Assembly (NCBI GenBank): GCA_039592335.1
Contig: JBDHBX010000005.1
Coordinates: forward strand, 1 to 64,000
Length of the DNA stretch: 64,000 bases
Direction: 5' to 3'
Source of the DNA: WVYX01 sp039592335
GTDB lineage: Bacteria > Gemmatimonadota > Gemmatimonadetes > Gemmatimonadales > GWC2-71-9
How positions within the stretch are numbered: position 1 is the stretch's first letter; the number at the start of each line of letters is the position of its first letter. The notes under the pieces are model-generated. The model searched no databases. It was not told the DNA's origin and saw only the letters and a list, made by a program, of their open reading frames with translations. This document shows positions 39,944-49,628 of the stretch, in pieces. Position numbers and translations under genes: made by a program.

Positions 39944-42697
39944 ATGCCCGCCCGCGTCCGAAAGCGCCTGTTTCTCGTCGACGGTTACGCCCTGGTCTAC
40001 AGGGCGTTCTTCGCGATGATTGGCCGCCCGCTGCGGACAAGTCGCGGCGAGAACACGTCCGCGGCCTGGGGAGTAGCCAACTTCCTGCATCGCCTGATCA
40101 CGGAGCACCAGCCGGATTACGTGGCGTGGGTGCACGACGCCGGAACGTCCTTCCGTGAGGAGGTCTACCCCGAGTACAAGGCCACGCGGGAGAAGCTGGA
40201 CGACGAGCTGCAGGAGGACTTCGACCGCTCGGTAGAGCGCATCGAGGAGTTGCTCGACGCGTTTGCCGTGCCGTTGGTCGCGGTAGAGGGCTACGAGGCG
40301 GACGACGTGCTCGGCACTTTGGCGACCCGTGCGGCGGAGGCCGGGCTCGAGGCAGTGATCGTCTCGGGGGACAAGGACTTCTATCAGCTCATCGGTTCCC
40401 ACATCTCCCTGCTGAATCCCGGGCGCCGCGGTCCGGCCGCTGTGCAAGAACAGTGGGTCACCCCGGAGAATGCGCACGAGCGGTTGGGTGTGCCGCCGGA
40501 GCGGGTCGTCGACTTCCTGGCGCTTGTGGGGGATGCGTCGGACAACATCCCGGGGGTGCGCGGTGTGGGTGAGAAAACCGCGCGCAAGTTGATCGAGGAG
40601 CACGGCGACCTCGACACGATTCTCGAGCGTGCGGAAGACGTTAAGGCGAAGCGGGCGCGCGACGCGCTGTTGAACGAGGCCGACAACGCGAGGCTGAGTC
40701 GGGAGCTCGTCACCATTCGGCGCGACGTGCCGGTCGAGCTCGACCTGGAAGCCCTCCAGGCGGAGCCGTGGGACGCCGAGGCGCTGCACGAGCTCTATAC
40801 GGAGCTGGAGTTCCACTCCCTGCTGCAGAAGCTGGAGGTCGAGGCGGAGCCCGCGGTCGCGGAAACGACATGTCACCTCGTGACCGACGTGGACGAGGTG
40901 AGCGCGATCGTGGAGGAGGCTCGGGCAGCGCAGATCGTGGCGCTCGACACCGAGACCACGCACATCGACCCGATGCGCGCGGATCTCGTCGGACTGTCGC
41001 TCGCGCTCGGTGATGGCCGCGCCTGGTACTTCTCGTTCGCGCACTGCCTGCCCGACGGAGAGCTCACGGACGTCCCGCCCCCGGTGAACCTCCCACCGCT
41101 CGGGGACCCCGGGATGGGATGCCTCGTGGAGCTGCTGCAGGACCCGGGCGTGCTCAAGGCCGGGCACAACGTGAAGTACGACTGGCTCGTGTTACGCCGG
41201 GCGGGGATCGAGCTCGCCGGGGTGGCGTACGACTCGATGATCGCGAGCTTCGTGCTCGACCCTGGACGCCGCTCGCACGGGCTCGACGTGCTGGCACGTG
41301 AACACCTGGGGCTTCAGCTCACGACTTATGCCGACCTGGTGGGTAAGGGGAAGTCGGAACGCCGCTTCGCGGAGGTTCCGCAGGTACAGGCAGCTCCGTA
41401 TTGCTGCGCCGACGCCGATACGGTGCTGCGTCTGCGGGACTACTTCGAGGCGCAACTCGAGGCCGGGCAGATGGATGGTCTGCTCGAGGACATCGAGATA
41501 CCGCTGGTGGGCGTGCTGGTGGATGTGGAATGGCACGGGATCGCGGTGGATGCGGAGCGTCTGGGCGAGCTCTCACGCCGATTCGGCTCGGAGCTCGAAC
41601 AGATCGAGGAGGCCATCTACGGCGAGGCGGGGGTGACGTTCAACATCAACAGCACCCCTCAGCTGCGCCATGTGTTATTCGAGAAGCTGCAGCTCCCGGT
41701 CCTGAAGAAGACAAAGACGGGCCCGTCCACCGACGCGGGGGTGCTCGAAGAGCTGGCCTCGATGGAGTTCCGGCTGCCCAGTCTGTTGTTGGAGTACCGC
41801 GAACTGAGCAAACTGCGCTCCACCTACGTGGACGTGCTACCCCAGGCGGTGAACCGCGACACTGGGCGCATCCACACCAGCTTCAGCCAGACCGGTGCCT
41901 CGACGGGGAGGCTGTCGTCATCCGATCCGAACCTGCAAAACATCCCGGTACGCACACGGCGCGGAGAGGAGATCCGCCGCTGCTTCATCCCGGCGACCGG
42001 CAACCGGTTCGTCGTGGCAGACTACTCGCAGATCGAGTTGCGGGTGCTGGCGCACATGTCGCAGGATGCGGCCTTCATCGCAGCGTTCCAACGCGGCGGC
42101 GACATCCACCGAGAGACCGCGGCGATCATCTTCGACGTGGAACTGGAGAGCGTGACGTCGGAGATGCGGGCGCAGGCGAAGACGATCAACTTCGCCACGA
42201 TCTACGGGCAGGGCCCGTTCTCGCTGAGCCGCCAGCTGGGCATCCAGCAGGAGGAGGCGAAGGAGTTCATCCAGCTCTACTTCGAGCGGTTTGCCGGGGT
42301 GCGCCGGTACCTGGACGAGTGCGTGGTGCGGGCGAAGGATTTGGGGTATGCGGAGACGCTGTTCGGGCGGCGCCGCTACATCCCGGAGCTCAAGGAGCGG
42401 GCGTACAGCGTGCGAGCGTTCGGCGAACGGGTGGCGATGAACTCACCGCTGCAGGGATCGGCGGCGGACCTGATCAAGATCGCGATGATCAACACCGCGA
42501 AGGCCCTCAGGGAGCAGGATCTGGAAAGCGCCATCGCGCTGCAGGTTCACGACGAGTTGGTGGTGGAAGCGCCTGCGTCGGAGGTGGAGACCGCGCGCGA
42601 GATCCTGCGGCGCGAGATGGAGCAAGCAGCGGAACTCAGCATTCCGCTGGTTGTGGACGTCGGAGTCGGGGAGAACTGGCTCGATGCGAAGGCGTAG
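39944..42697 (+). CDS. polA: DNA polymerase I
   Basis: 917 aa from ATG 39944. The 5' nuclease domain (1 to about 290) has LFLVDGYALVYRAFFAM and VEGYEADDVLGTLA. The 3'-5' exonuclease domain is intact: Exo I LDTETTHID (Asp335, Glu337), Exo II NVKYDWLVL, Exo III CCADADTVLRL, so proofreading is expected. The polymerase domain contains VVADYSQIELRVLAHMS, RAQAKTINFATIYGQG and LQVHDELVVEAP. The gene overlaps the next small gene by 14 bases. Confidence 0.98.
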   Translation: MPARVRKRLFLVDGYALVYRAFFAMIGRPLRTSRGENTSAAWGVANFLHRLITEHQPDYVAWVHDAGTSFREEVYPEYKATREKLDDELQEDFDRSVERIEELLDAFAVPLVAVEGYEADDVLGTLATRAAEAGLEAVIVSGDKDFYQLIGSHISLLNPGRRGPAAVQEQWVTPENAHERLGVPPERVVDFLALVGDASDNIPGVRGVGEKTARKLIEEHGDLDTILERAEDVKAKRARDALLNEADNARLSRELVTIRRDVPVELDLEALQAEPWDAEALHELYTELEFHSLLQKLEVEAEPAVAETTCHLVTDVDEVSAIVEEARAAQIVALDTETTHIDPMRADLVGLSLALGDGRAWYFSFAHCLPDGELTDVPPPVNLPPLGDPGMGCLVELLQDPGVLKAGHNVKYDWLVLRRAGIELAGVAYDSMIASFVLDPGRRSHGLDVLAREHLGLQLTTYADLVGKGKSERRFAEVPQVQAAPYCCADADTVLRLRDYFEAQLEAGQMDGLLEDIEIPLVGVLVDVEWHGIAVDAERLGELSRRFGSELEQIEEAIYGEAGVTFNINSTPQLRHVLFEKLQLPVLKKTKTGPSTDAGVLEELASMEFRLPSLLLEYRELSKLRSTYVDVLPQAVNRDTGRIHTSFSQTGASTGRLSSSDPNLQNIPVRTRRGEEIRRCFIPATGNRFVVADYSQIELRVLAHMSQDAAFIAAFQRGGDIHRETAAIIFDVELESVTSEMRAQAKTINFATIYGQGPFSLSRQLGIQQEEAKEFIQLYFERFAGVRRYLDECVVRAKDLGYAETLFGRRRYIPELKERAYSVRAFGERVAMNSPLQGSAADLIKIAMINTAKALREQDLESAIALQVHDELVVEAPASEVETAREILRREMEQAAELSIPLVVDVGVGENWLDAKA

Positions 42698-43061
42698 GCT
42701 ACCCGAGATCATCGTGTGGGCCGTGGCGCTCGCCCTGCTGGGCGTGGTCGCGGTGATGCAGATCGGCGCGTCTCGAGAGCGGCGCTACGTCGCGGAGATG
42801 AGGGAGGGATTGCACCGGTTCGCCGTGGCGCAGGAGTCATTCTTGTACGATGCCGGGCTCTATGCCGCGGACGCGGCCGCGCTCGAAGCGCGTGGTTTCG
42901 CGCCGGGCGCGGCGGTCAGCATCACCGTGCGGGAAGCTACGGCCGACGGATGGGCGGCGGTGGCGTCCCACGCAAACACCGTGCGCCGCTGTTACCTGTT
43001 CGTGCGAGGCGCCGCGCCGGTCGGTGGTGCGACAAGGGATGGCTCGCTTGAGTGCGACTGA
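42684..43061 (+). CDS. Pilin-like membrane protein lacking a prepilin cleavage site
   Basis: 125 aa. An N-terminal helix (IIVWAVALALLGVVAVMQIG) is followed by the pattern of bacterial type IV pilin-like proteins: LHRFAVAQESFLYDAGLYAADAAAL, then VSITVREATADGWAAVASH and CYLFVRG. The GFTLxE-type peptidase site is absent (RRRRLPEIIVW instead). It may be an uncleaved membrane-anchored relative. It starts inside the end of polA (14-base overlap). Confidence 0.6.
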   Translation: MRRRRLPEIIVWAVALALLGVVAVMQIGASRERRYVAEMREGLHRFAVAQESFLYDAGLYAADAAALEARGFAPGAAVSITVREATADGWAAVASHANTVRRCYLFVRGAAPVGGATRDGSLECD

Positions 43062-43365
43062 CGGGAAGTGGCGTGAGTTCGCGCTGTGGCGCTACGGGGT
43101 CGAGCACGCGCTCGAGGGGGGGCTGTGGCTCCACCCCTTCGATTTGCGGGGTGAGCGGTGGGCGCACTTGGTGTCCTCGGACCGGGAGAGGCTGATGCGC
43201 GCCGGTGAACGACTCGGGATGCGGGGGGCGTGGCTGCAGTACCGTCCGTTGAAGCACCCGCGCACGGGCGAGCGGGTAGACGCTTGGCACTGGGACCTCA
43301 GGGGGTCGCGTCTGGAGCGGGCTCTCCAGTTGGCTGCGCCTCGGGTTCCTGCACCTCCGCGCTAG
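43039..43365 (+). CDS. Hypothetical protein with DUF4031-like C-terminal part (108 aa)
   Basis: Starts at ATG 43039, overlapping the pilin-like gene by 23 bases. The chain has WREFALWRYGVEHALEGGLW, then HLVSSDRERLMRAGERLGM and RGAWLQYRPLKHP, followed by VDAWHWDLRGSRLERAL. The middle and end resemble the DUF4031 family (strand, helix, basic strand, then HxD-type motif), but the usual N-terminal 'YVDD' opening is missing. Its last 68 bases overlap the 3' end of the convergent transporter gene. Confidence 0.5.
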   Translation: MARLSATDGKWREFALWRYGVEHALEGGLWLHPFDLRGERWAHLVSSDRERLMRAGERLGMRGAWLQYRPLKHPRTGERVDAWHWDLRGSRLERALQLAAPRVPAPPR

Positions 43366-45631
43366 CGGCCTCCAGCACGCGCGCCCGCCGAGCCTTCGTT
43401 ACACCCGGCCACCAGTTCCAGCTGCCCGCGATATGCATGAACGCGGGTACCAGGACCATCCGGATCAACGTGGCGTCCAGCAGCACGGCTACCGCGAGGC
43501 CGAATCCCAACTGCTGCGCCGCCAAGACCCTCGAGAAGCTGAAGGTGCCGAACACGACGATCATGATTGCTGCGGCGCTCGTAATGACCGACGCCGTCGC
43601 GGTCAGGCCTTCCATCGTCGCCTGATCGTTGCGGCCCGTGCGGTCGAATGCCTCCTTGATGCGCGAGAGCAGGAAGACCTCGTAGTCCATGGAGAGGCCG
43701 AACACGACGGCGAATACCACCACGGGCACCACGACGTAGATGGCCTCGGTGGGCTCGTCGAGCCCGAAGATGGACACACCCACACCGTACTGGAACACCA
43801 GGACCGTGAGCCCGAACGCGCCGGCCACGGAGAGGCAGTTCATCACTACCGCTTTGATGGGCACCAGGATGGACTGGAACGCGATGAACATCATGAGCGC
43901 GGTGGTGACGAGCACCAGGAGCACCACCGTGGGATACTGCTCCAACAGGCGGCTTTGCAGGTCCACGCTGCCGGCGTGGAATCCGCCGACGTGGACCGCC
44001 ACGGAATCCAGTCCGCGCACGCCGGCTCCCGCAATGGCGCGAATCCGCTCCACCACGTCCATGGAGTTGGTGAGCGACGTCGTGTCGCTGAGGAACGCGT
44101 CCATCAGCGTCGTGCGGTTGTCGTCGGAGAGGTAGGCGTCGTAGAACTCGGGAGACCGGGCGCGCGCGGCGTCGACGTCGCTGTACATCATCGTCAGGCG
44201 CAGGGATGACATGTTGGGCTCCAGGTCCACCACGCTGCGGACCTGCGCGATGCGCGGGTCGGCCTTGATGGAATCGGAGAGGCGCTTGAGGCCGCGGATG
44301 TACTTACTCCCCACGATCTTCTCGCCCTCGGGCGCGCGGACCACGACGCGCACCGGCAACAGGGCGCCCTGCGCGCCCATGTGCTGTAACGTCTTCATAC
44401 CGTCGCTGGACTCGGTCTCCGTGGGGAACCACCCCGACTTGGGCAAGCCGATCTGGATGCTGGCCAGCGGCCAGGTGATGGCCGCGATGGCGACGCCGCC
44501 GATCACGAGCGCGCGCCACGGATGGTGCGCCAACCAGCGGGCCCAGCGCTCCCACCCCGTGGGTGCGTGATACCAGGCGAGTCGCTTGGCGAGCCATCGG
44601 GGGCGATCGATCGCGCGCCCGATGAGGGAGAGCGCGGCCGGCAGTAGCGTGACGGAGAGGAGCACGGCTGCGGCAACCACCAACAAGCCGCCGATGGCCA
44701 CGGATCTCGTTTCGGTGATGGGGGTGATGAGCAGCGCCCCGAAGCCCAGCAGTACGGTGAGCCCGCTGGTGACGACCGCCCGTCCTGCCGTGGCCGTCGC
44801 GCGCTCCGCGGCCGCCCGTGCCGAGTGGCCGCGGTTCAGTTCCTCACGGAACCGCGTGACGATGAGTAGCGAGTAGTCGATCCCCACTCCCAACCCGACC
44901 ATCGTCACGATCGTGAGGACGAACACCGACATGGGGTAGAAACCGGCCGCCACGTGTACCAGGGCCAGCGCACACTCGATCGCGAACACGCCGATGATGA
45001 GCGGGAGGGTGGCGGCGACCAGCGCACCGAAGGCGAGCACGAGAATGGCCGCGGTGAACGGCAAGGACTTCCGCTCGCCTTGCTCGGAATCCTCTTTGCT
45101 CACCGACCGGATGTCGTAGTCGAGCGCCGGGTTCCCCGTGACCTGCACGTCATAGGCGGCTGCCCAGGGGATGCGCTCCTTCGTGCCGTGGATGGTCTCG
45201 CGGAAGAAGGGCACGAAGTCGGTCGCACTGCCGTTCTCGGGCGCGACTGCCGCAACGAAGAACGTAGTGTGCCGATCCTCGCTGATCAGCTCCTCATCGT
45301 CCGTGGTGAGATACGACAGCACCCGAGTGATGTACGCTTCCCGGACCGCGCTGCTGGTGAGGGAATCGAGCAGCGCACGGTAGGGGGGGCTGTCGATCGG
45401 GACGGGGCCGGTGAGCGTGACGGCGAAGTAGTGGCTGATCGGCTGCGGGAACTCGTGCCGAATCATCTCGGCGGCGATTCGTGAGTCGGAGCCCTCGACC
45501 GTCTCGCCTTCGACCTCGAGGACCTCATGCACGGCAGAGGCCCGCGGCAATGCGAGTACCCCCGCCACGATCCAGAAGAGAATGACGAGGAACCGGAACC
45601 GTATGATGAGGCGGCCGGGCGGTGCGATCAT
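43298..45631 (-). CDS. MMPL/RND superfamily exporter
   Basis: 777 aa from ATG 45631 (a start at 45664 adds 11 residues). The layout is a first helix (FLVILFWIVAGVLALP), a periplasmic loop, about five helices around VGLGVGIDYSLLIVTRFREEL, a second loop, and a second helix group with VFGLSMDYEVFLLSRIKEAF. The GIDYSL/SMDYEVF motifs carry the proton-relay Asp-Tyr pairs of MmpL-type transporters, which export lipids or hopanoids. The C-terminal tail is Pro/Glu-rich (EVQEPEAQPTGEPAPD). Confidence 0.9.
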   Translation of the reverse strand: MIAPPGRLIIRFRFLVILFWIVAGVLALPRASAVHEVLEVEGETVEGSDSRIAAEMIRHEFPQPISHYFAVTLTGPVPIDSPPYRALLDSLTSSAVREAYITRVLSYLTTDDEELISEDRHTTFFVAAVAPENGSATDFVPFFRETIHGTKERIPWAAAYDVQVTGNPALDYDIRSVSKEDSEQGERKSLPFTAAILVLAFGALVAATLPLIIGVFAIECALALVHVAAGFYPMSVFVLTIVTMVGLGVGIDYSLLIVTRFREELNRGHSARAAAERATATAGRAVVTSGLTVLLGFGALLITPITETRSVAIGGLLVVAAAVLLSVTLLPAALSLIGRAIDRPRWLAKRLAWYHAPTGWERWARWLAHHPWRALVIGGVAIAAITWPLASIQIGLPKSGWFPTETESSDGMKTLQHMGAQGALLPVRVVVRAPEGEKIVGSKYIRGLKRLSDSIKADPRIAQVRSVVDLEPNMSSLRLTMMYSDVDAARARSPEFYDAYLSDDNRTTLMDAFLSDTTSLTNSMDVVERIRAIAGAGVRGLDSVAVHVGGFHAGSVDLQSRLLEQYPTVVLLVLVTTALMMFIAFQSILVPIKAVVMNCLSVAGAFGLTVLVFQYGVGVSIFGLDEPTEAIYVVVPVVVFAVVFGLSMDYEVFLLSRIKEAFDRTGRNDQATMEGLTATASVITSAAAIMIVVFGTFSFSRVLAAQQLGFGLAVAVLLDATLIRMVLVPAFMHIAGSWNWWPGVTKARRARVLEAASAEVQEPEAQPTGEPAPDATP

Positions 45632-45814
45632 CGCACGCTCCCGGCCCTGAGCGGTTCCGCCCAATCCCGCCTCGCGCAGCTAACCATTTGAATCGATACG
45701 GCTTAAGGGCTTCTATCCGATGCTCTCGAAGAAAGGGAATGATAGAGCCGCAGCGGCCCGGATGCCAGCCGGCCCGGTGGCGCGGACAGCCAGACCCCCC
45801 TCATATTGCGTCCC

Positions 45815-46561
45815 ATGCGTCGCCTCACCGTGCTGGCCACCGTGGCCACCGCGGCGGTCCTGGTGTACTTGGTCGCCCAGCTGCCCGGCCGTGTAGGCCT
45901 GACTCGCCACATTGTTGACACGATCGTGGTCACGTCGGGCCCCCAGGGAGGAACGCTCGACTGGGACAGTGTGCGCGCGACGCGCGCGGCCGTGCGGCGC
46001 CGGATCGCGCAGTCGGACACCTACCTGCCGGCGATGCTCGCTGAGGGCGATTCGATGCTGCGGCGCTGGCCGGAGCGGGTCGATCAGCCGATCGCGGTCT
46101 ACCTGCCGGAAGGCGGCGCCCCGGGGTACACCGTGGAAATGGGTAGGGCGGTGGAAGATGCCTTCTCGCGTTGGCAGCGGGCGAGCAGCATACCGGTGCA
46201 CTTCCGGTTCGTGCGCGACTCGGCCGGCGCCGAGGTCGCCGTGCGATGGATCGAGCGATTCGACTCGCGGCGCACGGGTCAGGCAGATCTGATGTGGAAC
46301 TCGCGCGGCTGGTTACTGAAGGGCACGCTCAAGCTCGCGACGCACAGTCCCTCCGGCTGGGTCCTCTCGGCGGGCGCCGTGAGAACGGTCGCCGTCCACG
46401 AGATCGGCCACCTCCTCGGGCTCGGACACTCCGACGATCCGCAGGATGTCATGTACCCGACGACCACGATGCACGACCTCACGCTGCGTGACCGGCGAAC
46501 GGCCGGCCTGCTGTACGCCCTGCCCCCGGGGTCGGTCAAGGACCCCAGGCGGACGCGCTAG
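45815..46561 (+). CDS. Matrixin-type metalloprotease, membrane-anchored or secreted
   Basis: 248 aa. N-terminal hydrophobic segment (MRRLTVLATVATAAVLVYLVAQ). The metzincin zinc site HEIGHLLGLGH (195-205) is followed by a Met-turn region DVMYPTTT, and FSRWQRASSIPVHFRFV precedes it as in matrixins. The propeptide cysteine switch is absent. Secreted or periplasmic protein cleavage is likely. It is divergent from the exporter gene, 183 bases away, and ends 4 bases into the convergent M28 gene. Confidence 0.88.
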   Translation: MRRLTVLATVATAAVLVYLVAQLPGRVGLTRHIVDTIVVTSGPQGGTLDWDSVRATRAAVRRRIAQSDTYLPAMLAEGDSMLRRWPERVDQPIAVYLPEGGAPGYTVEMGRAVEDAFSRWQRASSIPVHFRFVRDSAGAEVAVRWIERFDSRRTGQADLMWNSRGWLLKGTLKLATHSPSGWVLSAGAVRTVAVHEIGHLLGLGHSDDPQDVMYPTTTMHDLTLRDRRTAGLLYALPPGSVKDPRRTR

Positions 46562-48030
46562 CGGGGGGGCTCTCTCGCAGGCGGTGCCGCGTCCACCCGT
46601 CTCGCGATCAGGTAGGCGAACTCTGCGTACCGTGCAAGCCCGGCGAACGGGAAGTCCTCGGCCCATTCATCGCTCGGCTGGTGGTAGTGGTCCCACCGCC
46701 GGAACAGGGCGCTGGAGCTGTCGGACGAGAGTCCCTCGTAGGGGAGCGGCCCCGGAATGATGAGTAATCCCGGCACCCCCTGTCGGGTGAAGGGGAAGTA
46801 ATCGGAGTTGGGGCGCGGTGCCGACGTGGTGATCTCCCACCCGCGCTCCGCGGCAACCGCGATCGCCAACGCGCCCAGCCCCGTGCTGTCGACCCCGGCG
46901 AGCTGCCAACGCACGGGCGGCGCAGCTGGCGCCCCGGCGTCGAGGTTGATGACAGCCGCGATGCGCTCGAGAGGCCAGGGGGGGTACGCCACGAAGTAGT
47001 CCGACCCGAGCAAGCCGCGCTCCTCACCGCTGGGGAAGAGGAAGAGGGTGGAATGTCGCAGCGGGTCGTCCACGAGCCGTTGCGCGATGGCTAGGAGCAT
47101 CGCGACGCCCGCCGCGTTGTCGGAGAATCCGTTGTATACGGAATCGCCGGCTTCGTCCGGCTCGCCGACACCGAGATGATCGTAGTGTGCCATGAAGCCC
47201 AGGGCCGTCTCGCGTGCCTCCGGGTCCGACCCGGGAAGCAGGCACACCACATTCCGGGCCTCCACCGGCTGACGCTCGAGGGCCATGGTCACCTCGAGCG
47301 ACCATCCGAGCGCCTGCGGGCGGATGTCGTCTCCCGGCCCGAAGGACGCATACCGCATGAGCAGCCGGGAGAGGCGGGGACCGGCCAGCACGGAGGGCAC
47401 CGGGGGGAAGAACGACGAGTGGACTCCGGGATCGCCGTGGTGCAGGCGCGTGTCGCCCCGGCTCTGCGCGTAGAGCGCGTAAGCCTCCGGATCGCCGATC
47501 AGGCTGATCATGCCCGCGACCCCGCGCTGCCCCAGCGTGTCGGCTGGCGCGCCACGAATGGGTCCGAGCGTGACGGCGACGCGGCCTTCGAGGTCGATGG
47601 CGTCCAGGGCGGGACTCACGATGGTCTCCCCGCTGCCGACGAACACGGCGCGCCCCGCGAAGTCACGAAGCGTGCTGTGGTCCCCGACGTTCGGAGTGAA
47701 GTCGTCGGGGAAACGGAACTCGGCGACGCCCTGGCCGCGGGAGACGAGGAGCCGCGTCGCCTCGAGTACACGGGCCTCCTCGAGTGGGACGGCCTGGCTG
47801 TAGCTGCCGCCGACGGGCAGGAGGCCCGTCGCACGGCACTGGCTCTCGATGTACCGGGCCGCGAGGCGCGCCCCTTCAGAGCCGGTGGAGCGACCCCGCA
47901 GCGTGTCGTGAGACAGGTAGCGCGTGTGCTCTTTCATGGCGAGCGTGTCGAGGGGCGGCTGCTGCGCCCGTCCCGTGACTGCGACGGCGCTGAGCGCAAC
48001 CAGCGCCAGCCAGGATATGCGTTGCCTCAC
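46558..48030 (-). CDS. M28 family Zn-peptidase, exported
   Basis: 490 aa with a signal peptide (MRQRISWLALVALSAVAVTGRAQ). GTG start, GGAG five bases upstream. A PA-type insert lies at about 115-240. The peptidase part has GFMAHYDHLGVGE (His), then VYNGFSDNAAGVAML (Asp, first bridging ligand), FPSGEERGLLGSDYF (Glu-Glu), NLDAGAPA (Asp), and a final His region. This fits M28 aminopeptidases or glutaminyl cyclase-like enzymes. It is divergent from the serine hydrolase gene. Confidence 0.9.
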   Translation of the reverse strand: MRQRISWLALVALSAVAVTGRAQQPPLDTLAMKEHTRYLSHDTLRGRSTGSEGARLAARYIESQCRATGLLPVGGSYSQAVPLEEARVLEATRLLVSRGQGVAEFRFPDDFTPNVGDHSTLRDFAGRAVFVGSGETIVSPALDAIDLEGRVAVTLGPIRGAPADTLGQRGVAGMISLIGDPEAYALYAQSRGDTRLHHGDPGVHSSFFPPVPSVLAGPRLSRLLMRYASFGPGDDIRPQALGWSLEVTMALERQPVEARNVVCLLPGSDPEARETALGFMAHYDHLGVGEPDEAGDSVYNGFSDNAAGVAMLLAIAQRLVDDPLRHSTLFLFPSGEERGLLGSDYFVAYPPWPLERIAAVINLDAGAPAAPPVRWQLAGVDSTGLGALAIAVAAERGWEITTSAPRPNSDYFPFTRQGVPGLLIIPGPLPYEGLSSDSSSALFRRWDHYHQPSDEWAEDFPFAGLARYAEFAYLIARRVDAAPPAREPPR

Positions 48031-48111
48031 GGTGCTCCTTCACGGTGCGGCGGTTGTCGGATGAAACCTGTGGGGCGACACTAGATATGATATAAGGGAG
48101 CCGCCCGAACC

Positions 48112-49245
48112 ATGCTCTACACCCTACTCGCACTGGCGCTCCAAGTGGCAGCCCAGGCCGCCATCGAGGCGGTTGTCACCCGGGGAATTGAAGGTGGCGT
48201 CTTCCCGGGGGCGGTCGTCGTGGTGGGCACGGGCGGGCGAATTCTGCACGCCGAAGGTTACGGGCACTTCACCTGGTCGGCCGAAGCCGTAGTGCCGCAC
48301 CCCGACAGCACGCTGTTCGACCTGGCCTCGCTCACCAAGGTCGTGGCTACGACGCCGGCGGCCATGGTGCTCGTCGAGCAAGGGACCCTGGACATGGATC
48401 GCGCGGTGCAGGACTACCTGCCGGCGTTCATCGGTGAAGGCAAGGAACGGATCACGGTGCGCCATTTGCTGGAGCACCGCACGGGCCTGCGGGCGTTCCT
48501 CCCCCTGAACGAACGCGCGAGCACGGCCGAGGAGGCTAAGGGGTTGGTCCTCACCGAGCCGCTGCGGTACGAACCGGCGGGCCGTGTCGTCTATAGCGAC
48601 CTGAACGCGATGTTGCTGGGATGGGTCGTCGAGCGCGCAGCGGGTGCGCCGCTCGACGAGTTCGTCGCGGAGCGCGTGTACCAACCCGCCGGAATGACGG
48701 AAACGCGGTTCAAGCCAGCGCGCAGTCTGTGGGAACGGGTTGCCCCCGTGGGGTTGTGGCGCGGCCATGTCATTGCGGGGCAGCTGCACGACCAGAACGC
48801 CGTGCGGCTCGGCGGCGTATCAGGACACGCCGGACTCTACAGCACGGGGGCGGACATGGCGCGCTACGCGCAACTGCTTCTGAACGGGGGCCGGACGGCA
48901 GGTGGCGCTTACGCCGTGCACCCGGAGACGGTGCGTGAGTTCACCCGTCGGCGTGCCGGCAATCGCGCCCTCGGCTGGGAGATGCGGGACACGACGAACC
49001 AGGAGAACACCGGCACGCTGCTCTCGAGCGCCGCCTTCGGGCACGGCGGGTTCACCGGGACCTCCATTTGGATCGATCCGGAGCGGGACCTGTTCGTGAT
49101 CGTGCTGACCAACCGTGTGTTTGCCCCGCGGACGCGGCGGTCGATCACGCGTCTCAAGGAGATTCGGGCACAGGTGGCCGACGCCGCCGTGGCGCTGCGG
49201 GCCAGCGTCTGCGGCACACCGGATCCGACGGCCGACCGGTGCTGA
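48112..49245 (+). CDS. Serine hydrolase, class C beta-lactamase-like fold (CubicO type)
   Basis: 377 aa. The nucleophile Ser73 and Lys76 form SLTK (DLASLTKVVATTPAAM); the second motif Tyr161 is in YSDLNAML (YSD rather than the common YxN); and HGGFTGTSIW provides the third motif. The N-terminal 15 residues look like a weak signal. These proteins include esterases, peptidases and lactamase-like enzymes; the substrate cannot be set. It overlaps the DCC gene by 7 bases. Confidence 0.88.
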   Translation: MLYTLLALALQVAAQAAIEAVVTRGIEGGVFPGAVVVVGTGGRILHAEGYGHFTWSAEAVVPHPDSTLFDLASLTKVVATTPAAMVLVEQGTLDMDRAVQDYLPAFIGEGKERITVRHLLEHRTGLRAFLPLNERASTAEEAKGLVLTEPLRYEPAGRVVYSDLNAMLLGWVVERAAGAPLDEFVAERVYQPAGMTETRFKPARSLWERVAPVGLWRGHVIAGQLHDQNAVRLGGVSGHAGLYSTGADMARYAQLLLNGGRTAGGAYAVHPETVREFTRRRAGNRALGWEMRDTTNQENTGTLLSSAAFGHGGFTGTSIWIDPERDLFVIVLTNRVFAPRTRRSITRLKEIRAQVADAAVALRASVCGTPDPTADRC

Positions 49246-49628
49246 CTGCGGGACACGTCGGCGCCGCGCCGCACAAGCCGGCGCGACCCACGCTCATCTA
49301 CGACGGAACTTGTGGGTTCTGTGGCGCGTGGGTGAAGCGCATGAAGCGGCTCGACCGGGACGACGTGATCTGGCTGGTGCCGCTGCAGGACGCGCGGGCC
49401 ACAGAGCTGTCCGGACAGCCGCGGGAGCGCCTTCAGGAGGCAGCGCACCTCGTGCGGCCCGATGGAGCGGTGTTTGCCGGGGCCGCCGCCGCGCGAGAGG
49501 CGTTTCGCTACCTGCGCGGCGGCCGCGTGGTCGCGTTCATCACGGGCCTGCCCGGGATGATGCCGGTGGCGGAGCGGGTGTACGCCTGGGTTGCGCGGCA
49601 CTGGGGGCCGGTTGCGGAACGCGACTGA
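49239..49628 (+). CDS. DCC family thiol-disulfide oxidoreductase (DUF393)
   Basis: 129 aa from GTG 49239, overlapping the previous stop. LIYDGTCGFCGAWVKRMKRLD holds the CxxC active site after the typical strand. Further matches are WLVPLQDARATELSG, HLVRPDGAVFAGAAA and REAFRYL. The family is thioredoxin-like; members act in redox folding or unknown electron steps. No partner is evident beyond the serine hydrolase gene. Confidence 0.88.
   Translation: MLTAGHVGAAPHKPARPTLIYDGTCGFCGAWVKRMKRLDRDDVIWLVPLQDARATELSGQPRERLQEAAHLVRPDGAVFAGAAAAREAFRYLRGGRVVAFITGLPGMMPVAERVYAWVARHWGPVAERD

Noticed and set aside
39881..41167. 428-codon frame antisense to polA
   Set aside because: Lies opposite intact 5' nuclease and exonuclease motifs of DNA polymerase I; no motif of its own.
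49068..49238. Upstream extension of the DCC protein frame
   Set aside because: Overlaps the end of the serine hydrolase gene in another frame; GTG 49239 with a short overlap fits the family start.
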